The notes below the pieces were generated by a model. The model saw nothing but the letters and a program-made list of their open reading frames with translations, did not search any database and was not told where the DNA came from. 64,000 nt of DNA, from NCBI RefSeq assembly GCF_039394605.1, contig NZ_CP135033.1, positions 186,001 through 250,000 on the forward strand, in the 5' to 3' direction. Numbering within the stretch: the first letter of the stretch is position 1; each line of letters opens with the position of its first letter. Positions 58,097-64,000 of the stretch are shown one piece after another. The position numbers and the translations under genes were made by a program. The DNA comes from Buchnera aphidicola (Kurisakia onigurumii) (GTDB lineage Bacteria > Pseudomonadota > Gammaproteobacteria > Enterobacterales > Enterobacteriaceae).

Positions 58097-58557
58097 TATT
58101 TTAAAAAATTAACATTTATAATTAAAAATAATTTTTTTTTTAATAAAAAATTTTTAACAAAAATATAAATAATTTTTTTACTAATTATTATATGTATTTT
58201 ACGTAATATATTTAAAATTATTTTGTATAAAAGTTAATTTAATTTAAATTGAATTATAGATATTTTATATGTGATAATTTATTTCGTGTTATATTTTAAA
58301 TATTTTTAATTATTTAATTAAATTAGTTAATAAATTATTTTTTATAAATTTTAATTAACAATAATTTTATAAATATAAAAAAAATATATTTTTTATTATA
58401 TAATTTTTATATATTTAAGTAACACATTAATAGATAAAAATATAAATATCTATTTTTTTATTTTCATTTGTATGGTTTTCAGTTTTGGTGCTGAAAATTT
58501 AATTATTAATGTATTTTAAATAATGTTATTTAAAATCAACAATTTTTAATTATTGAT
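58097..58557. other. Gene-free stretch between convergent sohB and suhB
   Basis: 461 bp of A+T. The only structure is a hairpin with 7-bp arms TTTTCAG (58476-58482) and CTGAAAA (58491-58497) around TTTTGGTG. It lies about 60 bp beyond the suhB stop and may end that message. No gene remnant recognised. Confidence 0.5.
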
Positions 58558-59373
58558 TTAATTATTTTGTTTATTAAAAATGTATGTAAATGTATCATGA
58601 AAATATTTTATTATTTTTGCATTTCCTATAAGTATATTAGAATAATTTTCTCGATTAGAAATAATTAACTCTGGGATATCACTAATTGATATTCCTGATT
58701 CTTGTAGATGAAGTTTTCCAGATATAAAATCAATTTTTTTGATATCAATATGTATTAAACCTTGTAATCTTCCTGCTGATATATATGCTAAATTTAATAA
58801 AAAAGAACTAATACATCTAAATCGTATTCCATCAGAATATAATTTACTAATTAATTGAGAATATAAATTGTTTTCATTTATTTTTTTTAAATTAAAAAAG
58901 TTGTTATTTACTGAAACTATAGAATGTGAGATAGGTAGAGAATTATCACATCTGATTCGATATCCATTTAGTTTAGACCCTTGTCCTTTTACAGCTGTAA
59001 ACAATTCATTTTGTAATGGATCATAAATTACAGATATTTCATTTTGTTTATTATTTATTACAGAAATAGATATACAAAAAAAAGGTATTTTATTATTAAA
59101 ATTATTTTTTCCATTTAATGAATTAATTATCCAATAAATTGTATTATTTTTAAAATTAAAAAATTTTTTTTTGTTAGTAATAATTATATGATTAGAATAT
59201 GATTTACAAATCATATCCATCATCATAGATTCAGATTTATTAATAATTTTATTAATAATATCACATAAGTGTATTTTTTGGTTATAGATCGTAGGTTGAG
59301 AATCATAAGCTTGAACAATAAAAGCACCTACTTTCCGAACAATTCGAATAGCAATATTTAACATAGGATGCAT
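58558..59373 (-). CDS. suhB: SuhB, inositol-monophosphatase-fold protein without the catalytic residues
   Basis: In E. coli SuhB is an inositol monophosphatase whose cellular role is in the Nus complex for rRNA antitermination. The 271 residues compare with 267. The N-terminus MHPMLNIAIR, the VIYDPLQNELFTAVKGQGSKLNGYR segment (seen in two parts) and NLAYISAGRLQG align well. The metal site is gone: ITEESG is ITNKKK, and IDPLDGTTNF is INSLNGKNNF (both Asp changed to Asn). The second motif PWDFAAG is KIDFISG, with its Asp kept. The frame is intact. I infer a retained non-enzymatic function. AAGGA precedes the ATG. Confidence 0.9.
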   Translation of the reverse strand: MHPMLNIAIRIVRKVGAFIVQAYDSQPTIYNQKIHLCDIINKIINKSESMMMDMICKSYSNHIIITNKKKFFNFKNNTIYWIINSLNGKNNFNNKIPFFCISISVINNKQNEISVIYDPLQNELFTAVKGQGSKLNGYRIRCDNSLPISHSIVSVNNNFFNLKKINENNLYSQLISKLYSDGIRFRCISSFLLNLAYISAGRLQGLIHIDIKKIDFISGKLHLQESGISISDIPELIISNRENYSNILIGNAKIIKYFHDTFTYIFNKQNN

Positions 59374-59499
59374 TTTATAATTCCTTTTTTAATTTTTATA
59401 TTTTTCATGTAAAAAATTAATAATAATTTTAAATTATATTTAAAATTTACTATTTTATTTTTTTATCATATCTAAATAAAATTTCATTGGTGAAAATTT

Positions 59500-60603
59500 A
59501 TGCAAAATACTATTACTAATAACGATAATTTTTTAAAAAATAAAATTAATTTATTTGAATTTGATTATGTAAAAATGAAAGATTTTTTTTCTTCTATTGG
59601 AGAACAATCATTTAGAGCTGATCAAATAATGAAATGGATTTATCATCGTTATTGTATTAAATTTGAAAATATGACTAATTTTAAAAAAAGTTTACAGAAA
59701 AAATTAAGTTTAATAGCATGTATTATACCACCGAAATTTATAAAAGAACAGAAATCTTTAGATGGAACTATAAAATGGAGTGTGTCTATAGGTAATCAGT
59801 TAGTAGAGACAATATATATACCTGAAAAAAATAGATCAACATTGTGTATTTCATCTCAAATTGGTTGTGCATTAAATTGTAAGTTTTGTTTTACAGGAAA
59901 GCAAGGATTCAATAGAAATTTATTTGTATCTGAAATTATCGGACAAGTGTGGAAAGCTTGTTATTTTATTATAAAGAATCCTATACTTTGTTTAAAACCC
60001 ATTACTAACATAGTTTTGATGGGTATGGGTGAACCATTATTGAATTTTAAAAATGTTGTTTCTGCTATAAAAATAATGATACATCCTATGGGATTTGGTT
60101 TTTCTAAAAATAAAATTACTTTATCTACTTCAGGAATACCGATTGCAATTGATAAATTGATTCAAGAAGTAGATATAAATTTAGCAATTTCTTTACATGC
60201 TTCTAATAATAAAGTTAGAAGTAAAATAATGCCAATAAATAAAAAATATAATATACAAGAAATATTATCATCTTCTAGTAAATATTTGAAAAAATCTCAT
60301 ACAAATAAAAATGGTATTACTATAGAATATGTTATGTTAAATAACGTAAACGATTCTATAAAAAATGCACAAGAATTAGTTCAAATTTTATCGAGTAGTA
60401 AAAATAAAATCAATTTAATTCCATGGAATTATTTTTATGGATCAGAATATTCTTCTAGCTCTCCAGAAAAAATTAAAAAATTTGCTGATTATTTGTCTTC
60501 AAAAAATTTTATAGTAACAATACGAAAAAATAGAGGAAAAGATATAGGAGCTGCTTGTGGACAATTAAAAGGATTAATTAATAATAGAAAAAAAATAAAA
60601 TAA
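59500..60603 (+). CDS. rlmN: Dual-specificity 23S rRNA/tRNA m2A methyltransferase RlmN
   Basis: Radical-SAM enzyme that methylates A2503 of 23S rRNA and A37 of some tRNAs. The 367 residues compare with 384 in E. coli. The CxxxCxxC cluster is in SQIGCALNCKFCFTGKQGFN near 120-132, GMGEPLLNFKNV near 178, and the catalytic Cys in DIGAACGQLKG near 355. LAISLHASN near 228 is the family motif. TGGTGA precedes the ATG. rlmN followed by hisS mirrors E. coli, where rodZ and ispG lie between. Confidence 0.96.
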   Translation: MQNTITNNDNFLKNKINLFEFDYVKMKDFFSSIGEQSFRADQIMKWIYHRYCIKFENMTNFKKSLQKKLSLIACIIPPKFIKEQKSLDGTIKWSVSIGNQLVETIYIPEKNRSTLCISSQIGCALNCKFCFTGKQGFNRNLFVSEIIGQVWKACYFIIKNPILCLKPITNIVLMGMGEPLLNFKNVVSAIKIMIHPMGFGFSKNKITLSTSGIPIAIDKLIQEVDINLAISLHASNNKVRSKIMPINKKYNIQEILSSSSKYLKKSHTNKNGITIEYVMLNNVNDSIKNAQELVQILSSSKNKINLIPWNYFYGSEYSSSSPEKIKKFADYLSSKNFIVTIRKNRGKDIGAACGQLKGLINNRKKIK

Positions 60604-60706
60604 ATTTTTGTATAAAAAATTGTAAAATTTTATTTATTAAATTGTGTAATAAATTTTTTTTATATAAAATATTTGTATACATACATTTATAAAAAAAGAA
60701 ATTAAT

Positions 60707-61996
60707 ATGAATAAATTTTTTCGATCTATTAGAGGTGTCCATGACTATATTCCTAATGAAGTTATAATTTTAAAAAAAATAGAAAAAATACTTATTAAAG
60801 TAATAGAACAGCATTGTTTTCAAGAAATTAGAATTCCTATTCTAGAATTTTCTTCATTATTTACTTCTACTATTGGACAAGGGACAGATATTGTAGAAAA
60901 AGAAATGTATTCTTTTATAGATAAAAGTAAAAATTTTTTAACTTTAAGACCAGAAGGTACAGTAGGATGCGTACGATCAGTTATACAAAATAAATTAATA
61001 AAAAAATATTTAGATACCAGATTATGGTATTTAGGACCTATGTTTCGTTATGAAAGACCCCAAAAAGGAAGATATAGACAATTTTATCAATTAGGTTTAG
61101 AAGTTTTTGGATTATCTAGAGAAGATATTGAATTAGAATTATTAATGATTACTTACAAATGGTGGAAAAAATTAGGAATTATTGATTTTGTTCAATTAGA
61201 AATTAATTCCATTGGATCAGTAAAAAATAGAATTCAATATCAGAAAAAATTGGTAAATTTTTTAAAGAAATATGAAAAATATTTAGATCCGAATTCTAAA
61301 AAGAAGCTTGATTTGAATCCATTAGGTTTATTGGATAGTAAAAATTATTTTATAAAGAAAATATTAATTAGAGCACCTAAAATAATTGATTTTTTAGATT
61401 CAAAATATATTCTTCAATTTAAAAAATTATGCAGATTATTAAAAATTTTTAATATTCCATTTATTATTAATAAAAATTTAGTACGAGGTTTATCTTACTA
61501 TAATGGTATAGTATTTGAATGGAAGAACAATACATTGGACACACAAAATACAATTTGTGCTGGAGGAAGATATGATTATTTGTCAAAAAAATTAAATAAT
61601 TGTGATATACCATCTATAGGATTAGCTGTAGGAATGGATCGATTATTGCTAACAGTAAAACTACTTAATAAATCTAAGTTATTAAATAATTTTACATTGA
61701 TTGATGTAAAAATTGTTTTTTTAGAAGAAATTTTTAAGTTAGAAGCAATAAAGTTATCGAATAATATTAGAATTATGTTTCCTAATATTAAATTAAAAGT
61801 AGATTTTTTTTCATCTAATTTATCTAAAAAAATAAAAATGGCATTATCTTCTCAAGTACATATTATGATAATAATAGGAAGAAGAGAATTTGAAAAAAAA
61901 TGTGTTATGGTAAAAAATTTAATTACTGTTTCACAAAAAATTATACCTATTAAAAAAATTAATATTTTTTTAAAAAATGTACTAAATTTTAAATAA
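60707..61996 (+). CDS. hisS: Histidyl-tRNA synthetase
   Basis: Class II synthetase. The 429 residues compare with 424 in E. coli. RSIRGVHDYIPNE opens the catalytic domain. TLRPEGT is near 83 and motif 2 FRYERPQKGRYRQFYQLG near 112. The histidine-specific motifs are LVRGLSYYNGIVFEW near 257 and CAGGRYDYLSKKL near 283. Motif 3 SIGLAVGMDRLLL near 305 and the anticodon-binding domain end the protein. Confidence 0.97.
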   Translation: MNKFFRSIRGVHDYIPNEVIILKKIEKILIKVIEQHCFQEIRIPILEFSSLFTSTIGQGTDIVEKEMYSFIDKSKNFLTLRPEGTVGCVRSVIQNKLIKKYLDTRLWYLGPMFRYERPQKGRYRQFYQLGLEVFGLSREDIELELLMITYKWWKKLGIIDFVQLEINSIGSVKNRIQYQKKLVNFLKKYEKYLDPNSKKKLDLNPLGLLDSKNYFIKKILIRAPKIIDFLDSKYILQFKKLCRLLKIFNIPFIINKNLVRGLSYYNGIVFEWKNNTLDTQNTICAGGRYDYLSKKLNNCDIPSIGLAVGMDRLLLTVKLLNKSKLLNNFTLIDVKIVFLEEIFKLEAIKLSNNIRIMFPNIKLKVDFFSSNLSKKIKMALSSQVHIMIIIGRREFEKKCVMVKNLITVSQKIIPIKKINIFLKNVLNFK

Positions 61997-62045
61997 TAAT
62001 AAATATAATAAAAATATATTTTAATACTTAAAAAAGGAATGTAAA

Positions 62046-63299
62046 TTGATACATACAAATAAATTACAGAAATATGATTTAAAATTATGGAATATGGTAG
62101 ATAAGGAAAATCAAAGACAAGAAGAAAATATTGAATTAATTGCTTCTGAAAATTACGCAAGTGCATTAGTACTTGAATTACAAGGATCTCAATTGACTAA
62201 TAAATATGCAGAAGGATATCCTAAAAAACGATATTATGCAGGATGTGAGTATGTTGATGAAATAGAACTTTTAGCAATTAATAGAGCTAAAGAATTATTT
62301 CAAGCAGATTATGCAAATGTACAACCACATTCTGGTTCACAAGCTAATAATGCTGTTTATTCTGCTTTACTGAATCCTTATGATATTATATTAGGAATGG
62401 ATTTAAATCATGGAGGTCATTTAACTCATGGATCTAAAGTTAATTTTTCAGGAAAAATATACCAATCAATATCTTATGGAATTAATAACAAAGGAAAAAT
62501 TGATTATATACAAATAGAGAAGTTAGCAAATAAATATAAACCCAAAATGATTATAGGAGGTTTTTCAGCTTATTCTGGATTATGTGATTGGAAATTATTA
62601 AGAGAAATATCAGATAGTATTGGATCTTATTTATTAGTTGATATGTCACATATAGCAGGTTTAGTAGCATCTAAACTATATTCAAATCCATTACCTTACG
62701 CACATGTTGTAACTTCGACAACACATAAAACTTTAGCAGGACCTAGAGGAGGTTTGATATTATCGAACGAAAAAAATGAAGAATTATACAAAAAAATTAA
62801 TTCATCAATTTTTCCAGGAACTCAAGGAGGACCTTTAATGCATGTTATTGCAGCAAAAGCTGTATCATTTAAAGAAGCAATGAGCTCTAAATTTAAAAAT
62901 TATCAAAAACAAGTAATTAGAAATGCTCAAATTATGGTAGAAATTTTTTTAAAAAATAATTTTAAGATAGTATCTGGAGGAACAAAAAATCATTTATTTT
63001 TAATTGATTTAACAGATAGAAACATTACAGGTAAAAAAGCAGAAGAAGTTTTACATAAAGCAAATATTACTGTTAATAAAAATAGTATTCCTAACGATTC
63101 TAGAAGTCCTTTTGTTACTTCAGGAATACGTATAGGAACACCAGCAATAACTCGTAGAGGTTTTCAAGATAAAGAAACATCAATATTATCTCTTTGGATA
63201 ATTGAAATATTAAACAATATTGATTGTAATACAACAATACAAGAAATTAAAAATAAAGTTTTAGATATGTGTTTTAAGCATCCTGTGTATCGAATTTAA
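62046..63299 (+). CDS. glyA: Serine hydroxymethyltransferase
   Basis: PLP enzyme that converts serine and tetrahydrofolate to glycine and methylene-tetrahydrofolate. The 417 residues match E. coli (417). [10 protein letters not shown] near 29, [20 protein letters not shown] near 50 and the PLP lysine in [14 protein letters not shown] near 228 are intact. The start is a TTG (62046), with GGA 7 bases upstream; no ATG in frame could serve. An ATG followed at once by TAA (62039-62044) lies between the ribosome binding site and the TTG. Confidence 0.96.
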   Translation: MIHTNKLQKYDLKLWNMVDKENQRQEENIELIASENYASALVLELQGSQLTNKYAEGYPKKRYYAGCEYVDEIELLAINRAKELFQADYANVQPHSGSQANNAVYSALLNPYDIILGMDLNHGGHLTHGSKVNFSGKIYQSISYGINNKGKIDYIQIEKLANKYKPKMIIGGFSAYSGLCDWKLLREISDSIGSYLLVDMSHIAGLVASKLYSNPLPYAHVVTSTTHKTLAGPRGGLILSNEKNEELYKKINSSIFPGTQGGPLMHVIAAKAVSFKEAMSSKFKNYQKQVIRNAQIMVEIFLKNNFKIVSGGTKNHLFLIDLTDRNITGKKAEEVLHKANITVNKNSIPNDSRSPFVTSGIRIGTPAITRRGFQDKETSILSLWIIEILNNIDCNTTIQEIKNKVLDMCFKHPVYRI

Positions 63300-63504
63300 T
63301 TTCTATTGATAAGTTATTATCATTAATAATTTTAATAAAATTATGAAAATAATAGAATATATATTTTAAAATTTTCGATAATCAATACTATTAATATGCA
63401 GAACGTATTATTAATTTTTAAAAATTTTTTAATTAATGATATTAATGATAATAATAGTATTATTATTCTATTCATGAAAAATAAAATATTTTTTTAAAAA
63501 ATTT
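63300..63504. other. Intergenic region between convergent glyA and pgl
   Basis: 205 bp of A+T, with short self-complementary stretches near 63420-63470 (ATTAATGATATTAATGATAA-like) that may act as weak terminators. Nothing else seen. Confidence 0.35.
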
Positions 63505-64000
63505 TTAATTAGATGCAACCCAAATTGGTCTTGATCCAACGATCATATTATGTAAAAATAATAATGATCCATTTTTATTATTTATTTTGTAAATTGAAAT
63601 AGAGTTAGATTTTTCTCCTAATACTATTAAGTATTTTTCATTTTTACTGATACAAAAAGATCTTGGTTGTTCTTCTGTAACATAATAATCAATAAGTATT
63701 AATTTTCCATTATATATATTTATTTTAAAAAGAGTAATAATACTTGCATTTCGATCAGAAGCATATAAAAAATTTCCGTTTTTTGTAATATGTATATCAC
63801 TACTCCAAGGAGGATTTTTATATTCATGAGGTATAATTGATATATTTTGTATATTTTTTATATTAAAAAATTCATTTTTTTGAAACTTCCAAACATCTAT
63901 TGTTCCATTTAGTTCATTGATATTATATATAATTGTTTTATTTGGATGAAATACTAAATGTCTAGGTCCAGATTTTTTATTTAATTTAATTTTTTTTTTA
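63505..64000 (-). CDS. pgl: 6-phosphogluconolactonase, C-terminal part (5' end outside window)
   Basis: Second enzyme of the oxidative pentose-phosphate pathway, beta-propeller type (YbhE). The minus-strand frame is open from the window edge to TAA at 63505. About 164 residues are visible, against 331 in E. coli. GPRHLVFHPNKTIIY, NELNGTIDVW, SSDIHITKNGNFLYASDRNAS and the final GSRPIWVASN align with E. coli Pgl in order. It is convergent with glyA. Confidence 0.93.
   Translation of the reverse strand, partial: KKKIKLNKKSGPRHLVFHPNKTIIYNINELNGTIDVWKFQKNEFFNIKNIQNISIIPHEYKNPPWSSDIHITKNGNFLYASDRNASIITLFKINIYNGKLILIDYYVTEEQPRSFCISKNEKYLIVLGEKSNSISIYKINNKNGSLLFLHNMIVGSRPIWVASN

Overview
The window comes from a very AT-rich (about 80% A+T or more between and within genes) reduced bacterial genome. 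Gene content and order, and protein similarity to Escherichia coli recalled from memory, point to Buchnera aphidicola, the obligate endosymbiont of aphids. Signs of this are the 16S rRNA gene followed by tRNA-Ile and tRNA-Ala with no 23S gene behind them, trpDCBA without trpEG, conserved E. coli-like blocks (lepA-lepB-rnc-era-acpS, rpsB-tsf-frr, aceF-lpdA), poly(A) tracts, and no mobile elements, phage or CRISPR. No database search was possible, so the species call is an inference.

Layout: 1-6049 holds aceF (5' end outside the window), lpdA, mtnN, erpA, ftsZ and ftsA. A 677-bp empty stretch follows, where other Buchnera carry the mur/ddl/fts cluster, and then rsmH, ilvH, ilvI, dapD and map (6727-11966, minus strand). 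12277-16027 carries rpsB, tsf, frr and fabZ with two empty stretches where pyrH and dxr-uppS-bamA would be expected. 16160-26227 holds dnaE, a short proS, flhB-flhA behind a 22-bp tandem repeat, and argS. 26467-28479 is the 16S-tRNA-Ile-tRNA-Ala unit with promoter, boxA and a long leader/trailer processing stem. 28485-33262 holds gloB (frameshifted), rnhA, dnaQ, tRNA-Asp, gpt, grpE, smpB and acpS. 33338-37709 is era-rnc-lepB-lepA. 38007-47207 is a plus-strand run: mnmA, purB, mltE, fabI, rnb, ychE, lipB, lipA. 47384-55791 is a minus-strand run: lapA, sppA, yciA, yciC, trpA, trpB, trpC (frameshifted), trpD. 56129-64000 holds rluB, sohB, suhB, rlmN, hisS, glyA and the 3' part of pgl.

How the genes work together: the set covers amino-acid supply to the host (ilvIH for branched-chain amino acids, dapD for lysine, trpDCBA for tryptophan, glyA for glycine and one-carbon units), pyruvate oxidation with its lipoate supply (aceF, lpdA, lipA, lipB), fatty-acid synthesis (fabZ, fabI, acpS), translation and RNA processing (rpsB, tsf, frr, lepA, argS, proS, hisS, rnc, era, rnb, mnmA, rlmN, rluB, rsmH, smpB), replication (dnaE, dnaQ, rnhA), division (ftsZ, ftsA) and the flagellar export gate (flhA, flhB).

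Most interesting observations: (1) gloB and trpC are each broken by one frameshift inside a run of A (A10 and A11). Every downstream active-site residue is conserved, and one extra A repairs either frame, so polymerase slippage may rescue them. (2) SuhB keeps its fold length but has lost the metal-binding phosphatase residues, which suggests it survives only as an rRNA antitermination factor; a boxA lies before the 16S gene. (3) ProS lacks its whole editing domain. (4) The peptidoglycan cluster is missing while a lytic transglycosylase gene (mltE) and ftsZ/ftsA remain. (5) The 16S gene has a hairpin-forming insertion, and its precursor can form a stem of about 31 bp across the whole gene.
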